A DNA stretch of 64,000 nt. It comes from Amycolatopsis rubida (GTDB lineage: Bacteria; Actinomycetota; Actinomycetes; Mycobacteriales; Pseudonocardiaceae). Position numbers and translations under genes: made by a program. The notes beneath the pieces are model-generated. The model was not told the DNA's origin. It searched no databases and saw nothing but the letters and a program-made list of their open reading frames with translations. Where the stretch lies: NCBI RefSeq assembly GCF_900115345.1, contig NZ_FOWC01000001.1, positions 1,364,001 through 1,428,000 of the forward strand, written 5' to 3'. Shown piece by piece: positions 34,198 to 42,831 of the stretch (within the stretch, counting starts at the first letter, position 1; each line of letters begins with the position of its first letter).

Positions 34198-34794
34198 TTG
34201 TACGAAGGTGTCGTCCAGGACCTGATCGACGAACTCGGGCGGCTGCCCGGCGTCGGTCCGAAGAGTGCCCAGCGCATCGCGTTCCACCTGCTGGGCGCCG
34301 ACCCCGCGGACATCGCGCGGCTGCAGGACGTGCTGGGCAAGGTCAAGGAAGGCGTGCAGTTCTGCGAGATCTGCGGCAACGTCTCGGAACAGGAAACGTG
34401 CCGGATCTGCCGCGACGAACGCCGCGACCTCACGATGATCTGCGTGGTCGAGGAGCCGAAGGACGTGCTGGCGGTCGAGCGGACCCGTGAGTTCAAGGGC
34501 CGCTACCACGTCCTCGGCGGCGCGCTGGACCCGCTGTCCGGCATCGGCCCGGAGCAGTTGCGGATGCGAGAACTGCTGAAGCGCATCGGCGAGGCGGACG
34601 TCCGGGAGATCATCATCGCGACCGACCCGAACACCGAGGGCGAGGCGACGGCGACGTATCTGGTGCGGATGCTGCGCGATTTCCCCGGGCTGTCGGTGAC
34701 GCGGCTGGCGTCGGGGCTGCCGATGGGCGGGGATCTTGAGTTCGCGGACGAGCTGACTTTGGGACGCGCGTTGTCCGGGCGGCGCGCGCTGTAA
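34198..34794 (+). CDS. recR: Recombination mediator RecR
   Basis: A 198-residue recombination protein that loads RecA with RecF/RecO. It has a helix-hairpin-helix ([19 protein letters not shown]), a four-cysteine zinc finger ([16 protein letters not shown]), a Toprim domain ([19 protein letters not shown]...[15 protein letters not shown]) and the C-terminal Walker B-like segment ([21 protein letters not shown]). All family features and standard length are present. The start is a TTG 3 bp after ybaB, so it is coupled to that gene. Confidence 0.97.
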   Translation: MYEGVVQDLIDELGRLPGVGPKSAQRIAFHLLGADPADIARLQDVLGKVKEGVQFCEICGNVSEQETCRICRDERRDLTMICVVEEPKDVLAVERTREFKGRYHVLGGALDPLSGIGPEQLRMRELLKRIGEADVREIIIATDPNTEGEATATYLVRMLRDFPGLSVTRLASGLPMGGDLEFADELTLGRALSGRRAL

Positions 34795-34845
34795 TGACCT
34801 GGGCGGACCCCTGTCCAGACCCGGCTCTGGCCGACGACGGAGTTC

Positions 34846-35161
34846 GTGAATCTCCTGGATTGCATCGAGCGGCCGCGCACGCGGTACGGCGAGGATCTGA
34901 CCGGCGCGATCATGCTCACCGTGTCCGGGGGTAGTGATCTTCTTTCCCGGACCAGCCGCTGGATCTCGCGCTGGACCGGATGCCGCGAGGGCTGGTTCGG
35001 ATCACCGTCAGCGGAAGCGATTTTCGCCGGACATCGATGGCTGGGGAAGAGGACCTGCTGTCGGCACTGGTCGCCGGGGGCTTCAGTTCTTCGAGAAGAT
35101 GGCTGAGCTGGCCCAGATTTTCTGCGTCCGGGACATCCGGTTGCTCAGCGGTCAGCAATAA
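34846..35161 (+). pseudogene. Frameshifted small gene of unknown family
   Basis: Three successive segments in three different plus-strand frames read as protein-like. Frame 1 from GTG 34846 gives VNLLDCIERPRTRYGEDLTG; another frame from about 34938 gives FPDQPLDLALDRMPRGLVRI and continues to SALVAGGF near 35090; the third gives QFFEKMAELAQIFCVRD and ends at TAA 35161. Joined, they would make a ~100-residue acidic/hydrophobic protein like small immunity-type proteins, but I do not recognise a family. Two frameshifts in a row suggest a decayed gene, though sequence errors are possible. It ends inside the 3' end of the convergent epimerase gene (10-bp overlap). Confidence 0.4.
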
Positions 35162-36249
35162 CCCAGCTGTGCCAACGAGTTCACCACGATGTCCGACGGG
35201 TGGTACTTGTCCGTCCAGGACTCCCGGCGACGATTCTGGTACGTGTCCAGGAACTCCCGCAGCCGGTCCCCGCGCAGTTCGGTCAGGACGACGTTCCCGC
35301 CGATTCCCACGTGCCGTTCGGTGCGGGCCCGGTGGACCGCGCACGGCAGGCCCAGGTATCCGCATTCCTCCTGCAACCCGCCGGAGTCGGTGACCACGTA
35401 CTCGGCTCGCGCGACCAGCGGCAGGAACTTCAGGTACCGCATCTTCGGCTGCGCGAGGAACTTGTCGTCGAACAGGTTGGCCAAGCCCAGCGCACGAATC
35501 TTTTCCCGCTCTGGTGTGCCGGCCAGGTACAGGACCGGCATCTTGCGGCTCTGCGCGCGCAGGATTTCCAGTACCTCACGGTACTTGTCCGCGCGTGACA
35601 CCAGTTCGAACCGGTGCAGCGTCGCCAGGCCGAACTTCTCCGGCAGGCCCGGCACGTCCAGCGGCTGGTCGACGACCTGGCGCATCGAGTCGATCGCCGT
35701 GTTCGCCTCGGTGTTCACCACGACGCCGCGGGCGCCCCGCAGGTTGTGCACCTCGCGCTCGCTCGGCGAGAAGTGGATGTCCACGAACTTCCCGGCGATC
35801 TTGCGGTTCAGTTCCTCCGGCAGCGGCGACAGGATGCTGCCCGACCGCGTGCCCGCTTCGATGTGCCCGACACGGGCCTTCAGGATCTTCTTGCCGATCA
35901 ACGCCCCGTACGGCGTGGTGAACGTGTCGCCGTGCACCAGCACGAGCGGCGGGCGGCCGTCCGCGGTCAGCTGGGCGCGGAGTTCCGCGCGGCGGCTCCA
36001 CGCGGTGCGCATGACCTGCGCGGCCCAGCCGGGCACCTGCGCCGGAGAGTCGAGGTCGCGCGCCTGCGCACGAGGCACGAACCACACATCCGGTTCCGGC
36101 AGCCGCAGATCGGACAGAACGTCGGCGACCTCGTCCACGTGCTGTGCGGTGAACCAGAGCTTCGGCGTCGCTGCGCGCTCGGCGATCCGGTGGAAGACCG
36201 GCGCGATCTTGATCAGTTCCGCGGTGGTGCCTGCGATGAAGGAGATCAC
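35152..36249 (-). CDS. wecB: UDP-N-acetylglucosamine 2-epimerase family enzyme
   Basis: A 365-residue epimerase of the WecB/NeuC superfamily, interconverting UDP-GlcNAc and UDP-ManNAc or a relative. Visible elements: N-terminal FIAGTTAELIKIAPVF (usual T-R-P-E becomes T-A-E-L), VLVHGDTFTTPYGAL, VGHIEAGTRSGSILSPLPEELNRKI, FGLATLHRFE and the UDP-binding VVTDSGGLQEECGYLGLPC. Two variants at otherwise conserved places (VHGDTF and LHRFE) suggest a divergent subgroup. The start is GTG 36249. It is divergent from the GT2-flippase gene set, pointing to a surface polysaccharide containing an amino sugar. Confidence 0.85.
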   Translation of the reverse strand: MISFIAGTTAELIKIAPVFHRIAERAATPKLWFTAQHVDEVADVLSDLRLPEPDVWFVPRAQARDLDSPAQVPGWAAQVMRTAWSRRAELRAQLTADGRPPLVLVHGDTFTTPYGALIGKKILKARVGHIEAGTRSGSILSPLPEELNRKIAGKFVDIHFSPSEREVHNLRGARGVVVNTEANTAIDSMRQVVDQPLDVPGLPEKFGLATLHRFELVSRADKYREVLEILRAQSRKMPVLYLAGTPEREKIRALGLANLFDDKFLAQPKMRYLKFLPLVARAEYVVTDSGGLQEECGYLGLPCAVHRARTERHVGIGGNVVLTELRGDRLREFLDTYQNRRRESWTDKYHPSDIVVNSLAQLGYC

Positions 36250-36335
36250 CGTGGATGCCCAATCAACAGAGGGTTAGCGACGGCGGCAAGGATACTGGGC
36301 ATTCCCGCCGGTCAAGTGCAGGGTAGCCTCGCCGC

Positions 36336-37355
36336 GTGAGTGCTCACCCGCTCCTTCCGTCGCTCAGCGTCGTGATCCCGGTCTGCAATGAGCAGGAGTG
36401 GATCGAACGCAGCGTGGGCGCGCTGATCGCCTCCGCCGAGGCGGCCCGGTGGCCGGTCGAGGTGCTCGTCGTGGACGACGGGAGCACCGACGGCACGCCC
36501 GAAAAGCTTGCCCGGCTGCACGAGGAACACGGCATCACGGTGCTGACCCAGCCCAACGGCGGCCGGTTCGAGGCCCGCCGCGCCGGGATGGCGAAGGCCT
36601 CCGGCGACTGGCTGATGCTGCTGGACAGCCGGGTCATCGTCGACGCGGGCAGCCTCGCCTTCCTGCGCGAGCAGCTGGTCGAGCACCCGGAGCGCGCGGT
36701 CTGGAACGGCCACATCCACGTCGCCTCCGAGCGCAATCCCTACGCGGGCTTCATGTCCGGCCTCGTCGCCGTCGGCTGGCGGCGGTACTTCGCGGACCCG
36801 AAGCTGACGTCGTTCGGCATCGAGGAGTTCGACGTCTACCCCAAGGGCACCACGTTCTTCTGTGCGCGCCGCGACCTGCTGGAGGGGGCGGCGGCCGCGT
36901 TCGCATCGCTGTTCGACGACGTCCGGCTCGCCAGCGACGACACCCGGATGCTGCGCTGGATCGCCGAACGCTCGCGGATTTTTCTGGCCCCGCAGTTCTC
37001 CGCGATCTACCACGGACGCGATTCGTTTCAAAAGTTCTACGCTCAGTCATTCTTTCGGGGGACGACCTATGTGGATTCCTACCTAAATTCACCCGGTCCA
37101 GCGAGAAACGCGTTATTTTGTTCGCTCGCTGTAGGCGTGATAGGTGCCGGGCTGGCGGCGAAAATGCCGAAGACTACGGCCTCGCTCGGTGTGGCCGGAA
37201 GCGTCGCGGCCGCCGCGGTGGTGAAGAAGTGCGGCGCCACGAACGCCGAGGCACGCGCGGTCAGCACCCTGCTGCCGGTCTTCGCGGCCGGCTTCGGCTC
37301 GGGGGTGTTTCGCGGGTTGTACCTCGCGCTGCGCGCACGGTTGCGGCGTCGATGA
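36336..37355 (+). CDS. Glycosyltransferase family 2 with C-terminal membrane segments
   Basis: A 339-residue GT-A glycosyltransferase. The nucleotide-binding core is SVVIPVCNEQEWIERSV and VLVVDDGSTDGTPEKL; the DxD-like element is LMLLDSRV, and the acceptor region holds FASLFDDVRLASDDTRMLRW with a catalytic-type Asp. The C-terminal ~80 residues contain two hydrophobic segments (ALFCSLAVGVIGAGLAA, VSTLLPVFAAGFGSGVF). The start is GTG. A local AT-richer patch (about 37010-37110) interrupts the usual GC content, perhaps reflecting transfer. The stop overlaps the next ATG. Confidence 0.88.
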   Translation: MSAHPLLPSLSVVIPVCNEQEWIERSVGALIASAEAARWPVEVLVVDDGSTDGTPEKLARLHEEHGITVLTQPNGGRFEARRAGMAKASGDWLMLLDSRVIVDAGSLAFLREQLVEHPERAVWNGHIHVASERNPYAGFMSGLVAVGWRRYFADPKLTSFGIEEFDVYPKGTTFFCARRDLLEGAAAAFASLFDDVRLASDDTRMLRWIAERSRIFLAPQFSAIYHGRDSFQKFYAQSFFRGTTYVDSYLNSPGPARNALFCSLAVGVIGAGLAAKMPKTTASLGVAGSVAAAAVVKKCGATNAEARAVSTLLPVFAAGFGSGVFRGLYLALRARLRRR

Positions 37356-38635
37356 GCGTGCCCGGAGTCGTCCGCGACACCCGCCGCACCGCGGGCAAAC
37401 TCGGCGGTTCGCTGATCGCGTCGATCATCCTCGGCTACGCCCTCACCGTCGCTTGCGCGCGGCTTCTCCCGCCCGATCAGTACGCCACGTTCGTCACCTT
37501 CTGGGGCCTGCTGATGGGCCTCGGCAGCGCGCTTTCCCCGCTTGAGCAGGAACTTTCCCGGCAGTCCGCGGTGGCCGCGCTCACCGGCGGCCTCGCCGGC
37601 CGGGGTGCGCTCCGGGCCGTCGCCACCGCCGCCGCGGCGGCCGCCGCGTTCGGGCTCGCGCTGCTCGTCCCGCCGGTCAACGACCGGCTTTTCCCCGGCG
37701 CCGGGGAACTCGCCCTCGTCGTGCTGGCCGGCGGCGTCGCGTTCGCCTGCCAGTTCGGCATTCGCGGGGTGCTGATCGGGCAGCACCAGGTGAAGCACTT
37801 CGCCTGGCTGGTGGTCGCCGAACCGGCGGTTCGCGCGCTGGTACTGGGCCTGCTGGTCCTTGCGACGGCCTACCAGCTGGTCCCGTTGGCGCTGGCGGTC
37901 GCGGCGGGGTCGTTCGCCTGGCTGCTGTTCGTCCGCCAGGGCTGGCGGCTGCTCGACGTCCGGGCCGAGGGCGACGGCTGGCCGGTGACCGTCCGCCGGA
38001 TGCTGATGCTGCTGCTCGGCGCCGCGCTCACTGCGAGCGTCATCACCGGATATCCCGCGCTGGTCGGCCTGCTCGCCCCGGGCGGCGACCGCGACCGGCT
38101 CGGTGCGGTCTTCGCCGCGCTGGTCATCGCGCGGTTGCCGTTGACGCTGGTCGGGCCGGTGCAATCGCTTGCGGTGCCGTTCGTCGTACGGCTTTCCACG
38201 AGCGAGGCCGGACGGCACCGGTTGCGTCGCGTGCTGCTGCTCGGCACGTTCGCCTCGCTCGCGCTGGCCGCGCTCGGCGCGCTGGTCGGCCTGCTGCTCG
38301 GCCCGTGGGCGGTGGAGTTTGTCTACGGTGCCGGCTACCAGGTGGACGGTTGGGCGGTCGCCGGGCTCGCCTGGTCCTCGGTGCTGCTGGTGCCCATGCA
38401 GTTGCTCACCGCCGTGCTCGTCGCGCGCGCCCAGGCCAAGCGCGTGTTGATCACCTGGGCGGTGGTCGCGGCCACGGCTTCGGTGCTGCTGTTGGCAGTG
38501 CCCGGGGACACCGTGTTTCGTGCGGTCGTCGCACTCGCCGCCGCGCCAATGACCGGCCTCGCGGTTGTGCTCGCATTCGTTCTCGCCAATTCGCCGGCGA
38601 GGGCAACTCGCCACTCCGATGAAAGATCGGAATAG
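37352..38635 (+). CDS. Polysaccharide/lipid-linked glycan flippase-like membrane protein
   Basis: A 427-residue multi-pass protein with about 12-14 hydrophobic helices and almost no large loops, the pattern of MOP-superfamily exporters (MATE/Wzx/MurJ relatives). The first helix (GSLIASIILGYALTVACARLL) followed by PPDQYATFVTFWGLL is typical of Wzx-like proteins. ATG 37352 overlaps the TGA of the GT2 gene. It would move lipid-linked sugars made by neighbouring transferases across the membrane; substrate is inferred from context only. Confidence 0.8.
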   Translation: MSVPGVVRDTRRTAGKLGGSLIASIILGYALTVACARLLPPDQYATFVTFWGLLMGLGSALSPLEQELSRQSAVAALTGGLAGRGALRAVATAAAAAAAFGLALLVPPVNDRLFPGAGELALVVLAGGVAFACQFGIRGVLIGQHQVKHFAWLVVAEPAVRALVLGLLVLATAYQLVPLALAVAAGSFAWLLFVRQGWRLLDVRAEGDGWPVTVRRMLMLLLGAALTASVITGYPALVGLLAPGGDRDRLGAVFAALVIARLPLTLVGPVQSLAVPFVVRLSTSEAGRHRLRRVLLLGTFASLALAALGALVGLLLGPWAVEFVYGAGYQVDGWAVAGLAWSSVLLVPMQLLTAVLVARAQAKRVLITWAVVAATASVLLLAVPGDTVFRAVVALAAAPMTGLAVVLAFVLANSPARATRHSDERSE

Positions 38636-38718
38636 CGCCGCAGTAGTGTGACTTCGCAGCCTCCGGCATCGGTGCGCGGCGAAGGCAAAATGGTGCTCAC
38701 GGTTGGAACGCGAATTCG

Positions 38719-40686
38719 ATGAACGTTCTTCTGGTGCTGCTCGCATTCTGGGTGCCCGGGCTCGTCTTCGGGGCTGCCGTCCGGTTGCGCGGATGGACTC
38801 TCGCGGCCACCGCGCCTCTGCTCACCTTCGGAGTCGTCGCGCTCGGCGTCCCGGTGCTCGGCGGGCTCGGCATCCGCTGGACGATGCTCGCCGTCGCGCT
38901 CTGGACGCTGGTGCTCGCGATCGCCGGCTTCGGGCTGGCGTTCGCCGTGCGACGGCTGCGCGCGCGCCGCCATCCGGACTGGACGGTCGAGGAACTTCCG
39001 AAGCTCCCGCTGCGCGACCACGTCGTGATGGCGGCAGGCGTGGCCGCGGGCCTTGCCGTCGGCGCGGTCGCTTTTCTGCGCGGCACCAACGGGATCAACA
39101 CCGTCCAGCAGGGCTGGGACGCGCCGTTCCACGGCAACCTGATCCGCTGGATCGCCGAACACGGCGACGCCCGGCCGTCCACCGTGGGCACGATCGCGAA
39201 CCTGCCCGACCAGACGAACTACTTCTACCCGGACACCTACCACGCGCTGCTTTCGCTGGTCTTCGGCAAGGGCGGGCTGACCATGATGCCCACGCTGAAC
39301 CTGGCCGCGCTGGCGGTGATTTTCACCGTGCCGGTCGGCGTCGCGGCACTGTGCCGGGTGTGGGGCATGCCTGCGCTGGGCACCGCCGCGGCCGCCGCGG
39401 TCACCACGTGGTTCAGCGCGTTCCCGTACGACTCGCTGTGGCGCGGTCCGCTGTGGCCGTACGTCGCGGGCGTCGCGCTGATCCCGGCGATGCTCGTGCT
39501 CGCGCGGTACCTGCTGAAGCCGGACGGCATCGCGGGCCCGGTCGCGCTCGGAGTCGGCGTCGCTGGACTGTGCGGCCTGCACACCAGCCTCGTGTTCGTG
39601 CTCGGCGGGTACTTCCTGCTCATCCTGCTCGCGGTGCTGCTGCGCTACGAGAAGATCGAATGGCGGCGCAGCGCGCCTTCGCTGATCGCGGCCGTCGGGC
39701 TGGCGATCGCGCTCGGCGTGCCCCTCGTGCTGCCGTCGCTGTACAACGTGAGCGGGGTGACGAGTGCGCACTGGCCGCCGGAGGCGACCGTCGCCGGCGG
39801 CCTCGGCGAGACGCTGACCTTCTCCCCGATGTCGCAGTTCCCGCAGTGGTGGGTCGGCGTGCCCGCGTTCATCGGCATCGTGCTGATGGTGCGGCATCGG
39901 CGGATGTTGTGGCTGGTCGGCGCGTACGTCGTGTTCGGCGGCCTGTTCCTGGTCACCGTGTCGCTCGAATCGAACCTCGTGCGGTCGGTCACGAGCGTCT
40001 TCTACAACGACCACTGGCGGATCGCCGCGCTTGTGCCGCTCGCCGGCGCCGTGGCCTTCGGCGAGTTCACGCACACCTTCGTCGCCTGGCTGGTCCGCAC
40101 GACGCAGCTCCGGGTGAAGCTCAAGCCGGTCGCGCTCACCGGCGTCGCCGTGCTGCTGCTGGCCGTGGTGCTCGGCGGGCTGAGCGGGGGCGGCTACGCC
40201 GGACGCAACGCGGAGCGGATGGCGGCCAACTACAAGGACGGCCCCACGGTGTCCAAAGGGGAGGAAGCCGCGTACGCCTGGCTCGCGCAGCACACCGAGC
40301 CCGGCGAACGCGTGATGAACAACAAAGCCGACGGTTCGGCGTGGATGTACGCGCTGTCCGGTGTGACACCGGTCGAGTGGAACTTCTACGGTGCCGAGCC
40401 GGGCACCGAAGCCGGGTACCTGAGCGCGTGGGTCGACCAGGTCGGCGAGAACCCGCGGGTCCGAAAGAACCTCACCGACCTTGGCGTGCGCTACGTCATC
40501 CAGGGCAAAGGGCTGGCCGGCTCCGGCACCGCGATCCAGTCGGCCGGCGTGGCCCGGATCGCCGAGGGCCCGATGTTCCGGGTCGTCTTCCGCAACGCGG
40601 ACGCGACGATCTACCAGATCACCGGCCAGTCCGAGGCCGCCGGTTCCGCCGCCGTGCCCGGGACCCGCGTCCCGCGGGGGAAGTGA
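38719..40686 (+). CDS. Large multi-pass membrane protein (DUF6541-like)
   Basis: A 655-residue membrane protein with about 11-12 helices in the first 480 residues and a soluble extracytoplasmic tail. NTVQQGWDAPFHGNLIRWIAEHG...YFYPDTYHALLSL in the first large loop holds the Asp/His pattern typical of GT-C-like DUF6541 proteins. The tail (EEAAYAWLAQHTEPGERVMNN) looks like the alpha/beta domain seen in membrane glycosyltransferases. It probably handles a polyprenyl-linked sugar outside the membrane. It is followed after 6 bp by a dolichol-phosphate mannosyltransferase-like gene, which could supply the substrate. Confidence 0.78.
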   Translation: MNVLLVLLAFWVPGLVFGAAVRLRGWTLAATAPLLTFGVVALGVPVLGGLGIRWTMLAVALWTLVLAIAGFGLAFAVRRLRARRHPDWTVEELPKLPLRDHVVMAAGVAAGLAVGAVAFLRGTNGINTVQQGWDAPFHGNLIRWIAEHGDARPSTVGTIANLPDQTNYFYPDTYHALLSLVFGKGGLTMMPTLNLAALAVIFTVPVGVAALCRVWGMPALGTAAAAAVTTWFSAFPYDSLWRGPLWPYVAGVALIPAMLVLARYLLKPDGIAGPVALGVGVAGLCGLHTSLVFVLGGYFLLILLAVLLRYEKIEWRRSAPSLIAAVGLAIALGVPLVLPSLYNVSGVTSAHWPPEATVAGGLGETLTFSPMSQFPQWWVGVPAFIGIVLMVRHRRMLWLVGAYVVFGGLFLVTVSLESNLVRSVTSVFYNDHWRIAALVPLAGAVAFGEFTHTFVAWLVRTTQLRVKLKPVALTGVAVLLLAVVLGGLSGGGYAGRNAERMAANYKDGPTVSKGEEAAYAWLAQHTEPGERVMNNKADGSAWMYALSGVTPVEWNFYGAEPGTEAGYLSAWVDQVGENPRVRKNLTDLGVRYVIQGKGLAGSGTAIQSAGVARIAEGPMFRVVFRNADATIYQITGQSEAAGSAAVPGTRVPRGK

Positions 40687-40692
40687 GCGGCG

Positions 40693-41436
40693 ATGACGAC
40701 ACCCGTGCGCACCCGCCGCGTGCTGATCGTGATCCCGGCCTTCAACGAGCAGGACAGCGTCTCGTCGGTGCTCGCCCAGATCAAGCGGTCGCTGCCCGGC
40801 ATGGACATGCTGGTCGTCGACGACGGTTCGCTCGACCGCACCGCCGAACTCGCCCGCGAGGCGGGAGCCAGGGTGGTCCGGCTGTCGGTGAATCTCGGCG
40901 TGGGCGGCGCGATGCGCACCGGGTTCCGTTACGCCGTCTCGCGCGGCTACGACGCCGTGGTCCAGGTCGACGCCGACGGACAGCACGATCCGGCCGAGGT
41001 CGGCGCGCTGCTGCGGCTGCTCGACGAGGGGGCCGACCTCGCGATCGGCTCCCGGTTCGCGGGCAAGGGCTCGTACCGGGCCGTCGGTCCGCGCAGGTAC
41101 GCGATGGCCGTCCTGTCGCTGGTGTTCAGCAAGCTGGCCGGGACCAAGCTCAGCGACGTCACGTCCGGGTTCAAGGCGATGGGACCGCGCGCGATCCGGC
41201 TGTTCGCCGCCGGCTACCCGGCCGAATACCTCGGCGACACGATCGAGGCTCTCGTGCTGGCGATCCGGGCGAAGCTCGCGATCGCGGAAACCCCGGTCCT
41301 GATGCGGGAGCGGGCGGGTGGCGCGCCGAGCCATTCGCCGGTGAAATCCGCCGTGTACCTGGGCCGCGCGGGGCTGGCGCTGCTGCTGGCGCTGGTCCGC
41401 CGCCGTCCGTCCGCCGATTCTTCCGACGCCGGGTAA
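40693..41436 (+). CDS. GT2 polyprenyl-phosphate glycosyltransferase (DPM-like)
   Basis: A 247-residue transferase. VLIVIPAFNEQDSVSSVLAQI and MLVVDDGSLDRTAELA form the nucleotide site, VVQVDADGQHDPAEV is the DxD metal motif, and LAIGSRFAGKGSYRAVGPRR with SDVTSGFKAMG match dolichol-phosphate mannose synthase-like enzymes. It lacks a C-terminal GtrA helix pair and is probably membrane-associated via partners. It likely charges polyprenyl phosphate with a sugar for the preceding DUF6541-like protein. The DUF2304 gene 11 bp downstream is a regular companion of this family. Confidence 0.93.
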   Translation: MTTPVRTRRVLIVIPAFNEQDSVSSVLAQIKRSLPGMDMLVVDDGSLDRTAELAREAGARVVRLSVNLGVGGAMRTGFRYAVSRGYDAVVQVDADGQHDPAEVGALLRLLDEGADLAIGSRFAGKGSYRAVGPRRYAMAVLSLVFSKLAGTKLSDVTSGFKAMGPRAIRLFAAGYPAEYLGDTIEALVLAIRAKLAIAETPVLMRERAGGAPSHSPVKSAVYLGRAGLALLLALVRRRPSADSSDAG

Positions 41437-41447
41437 GGAGGCCCTCC

Positions 41448-41885
41448 ATGGCAGGTTGGCGGGTACTGAGCATCGTCATCGCGTGTCTCGTGCTGTTCGT
41501 CGTCATCGAGATGATGCGGCGGCGCAAGCTGCGCGAGAAGTACGCTGGCATCTGGCTCGTGGTGGCCATCGGCGTCGTGATCCTCGCGGTGGTGCCGGCG
41601 GTGGCGAACTTCGTGGCGCACCTGACGGGCGTGGAGACCCCGTCGAACTTCGTCTTCTTCCTGTCCGGAGTGGTCCTCGCAATGGTTTCGCTGCAGCTTT
41701 CGACCGAGGTCGGGCACCTGGAGGAAGAGGTGCGGACCGCGGTCGAGGAGACCGCGTTGCTGCGCTGCGAGCTGGAAGACGCTCAGCGCGACCTCGAAGC
41801 GCGCATCGCCGAACTGGATAAGCGCACGACCGCGCCGGACACTGTGGACGGCCTTCCCGAAGCGAGGCCGGCACGCGTTCGCTGA
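41448..41885 (+). CDS. DUF2304 membrane protein
   Basis: A 145-residue protein with three membrane helices (VLSIVIACLVLFVVIEMM, YAGIWLVVAIGVVILAVVPAVANFV, NFVFFLSGVVLAMVSLQLS) and an RRRKLREKYAGIWL linker that is diagnostic of DUF2304. The C-terminal 55 residues form a cytosolic coiled coil (HLEEEVRTAVEETALLRCEL). Such proteins accompany GT2 enzymes and may anchor them to the membrane. GGTAAGGAGG precedes the ATG. Confidence 0.9.
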   Translation: MAGWRVLSIVIACLVLFVVIEMMRRRKLREKYAGIWLVVAIGVVILAVVPAVANFVAHLTGVETPSNFVFFLSGVVLAMVSLQLSTEVGHLEEEVRTAVEETALLRCELEDAQRDLEARIAELDKRTTAPDTVDGLPEARPARVR

Positions 41886-41929
41886 TCTCCGCGCTGCTCG
41901 CCGCGCCGTCCCGGCTCGGCGGTGTTCGA

Positions 41930-42406
41930 GTGCTCGCCATCGACGGTCCGTCTGGAGCCGGGAAGTCCACTCTCGCCGCCGAGACGGTCGAAGCTCTCGG
42001 CTCGCGTGCCGCGCTGGTCAGCACGGATGCCTTCGCCACCTGGGACGACCCCGTCGCGTGGTGGCCGCGACTGGAGGACGGAGTGCTGACGCCGCTGGCA
42101 CAAGGCCTGCCCGGCGAGTATCGGCGGATGGACTGGACCTCCGGCACTCCGCGTCCCGGCGAGCTGGTGCGCGTCGAGGTTCCCGAGGTACTGGTGCTGG
42201 AGGGGGTGTCGAGCGGCCGCCGCGCGCTGCGGTCGCGGCTGTCGTGGCTGTGCTGGATCGAGGGCGGCACCGAGACTGAACGGTTGTCCAGGGCAGTCGC
42301 CCGGGACGGCGAGGCGGCGCGTGCCGAACTGCGCCGCTGGCAGTTGTTCGAGCGCGGCTGGTTCGCCGTCGACGGTACCCGGGAAGCCGCGGACCAGCTG
42401 GTCTGA
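41930..42406 (+). CDS. Small P-loop kinase (uridine kinase-like)
   Basis: A 158-residue P-loop NTPase. Walker A is IDGPSGAGKSTLAA at the N-terminus, VSTDAFATWDDPVAWW resembles the substrate Asp region of uridine kinases, VLVLEGVSSGR is Walker B-like, and the REAARAELRRW segment near the end supplies lid arginines. Length is shorter than Udk (about 210). It could phosphorylate a nucleoside or other small molecule; the substrate is uncertain. The GTG start is the first usable codon; no in-frame start lies upstream before the DUF2304 stop. Confidence 0.8.
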   Translation: MLAIDGPSGAGKSTLAAETVEALGSRAALVSTDAFATWDDPVAWWPRLEDGVLTPLAQGLPGEYRRMDWTSGTPRPGELVRVEVPEVLVLEGVSSGRRALRSRLSWLCWIEGGTETERLSRAVARDGEAARAELRRWQLFERGWFAVDGTREAADQLV

Positions 42407-42831
42407 ACAACCGGAATCCTGGCTCGACATCGTTTACGGCAGGCGAAACGGCTATTGCGCGGAATGTGCGAGCGCCGGGTACTCGTGTGCATTCGGGCCG
42501 TTTCAGCGTCCTTCGCGGGCAACTCCAAAGGCCCTCCGGAGGGGTTCCGGAACATCCACGGCACCCGGAACGGACAACCCGGGCGGTTAGGCCAACCGGG
42601 TGAGCAAACCGCCACTCAACGTACCAAACCGGCAGTTTTCGCTACGCTGCGCGCATAATTGCCGACACATTGCACTCAATTTGGGCCTTACGTAGCGCGA
42701 TCGTAACCTCACGTGCTTAAGCGGAGGCCGAGTTCCCGCTAGTGTCACCGAACACACCGATCGCACTGGTCTTCCCGAACTGACCGCCGACGGTGCATTT
42801 CGAGACACCGAACATTCCCAAGGGGTGCCAG
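42407..42831. other. Intergenic control region of peptide ABC operon
   Basis: No gene is supported here. The half nearest the operon is visibly more AT-rich than the flanks. It contains the promoter candidate noted separately and a perfect palindrome CCCTCCGGAGGG around 42533, which might end the upstream kinase transcript. Confidence 0.5.
42681..42709 (+). promoter_or_regulatory. Candidate sigma-A type promoter of peptide ABC operon
   Basis: TTGGGC and TAACCT are separated by 17 bp. The predicted transcript would have a leader of about 115 bases before the ATG at 42832. It is a moderate match only. Confidence 0.35.

Noticed and set aside
34794..34936. Short plus-strand ORF overlapping the recR stop
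   Set aside because: Only about 47 codons, no homology-like features; the GTG frame at 34846 reads better.
38335..41334. 999-codon minus-strand frame across the glycan genes
   Set aside because: Antisense to two well-supported genes; repetitive Arg/His/Gln composition.
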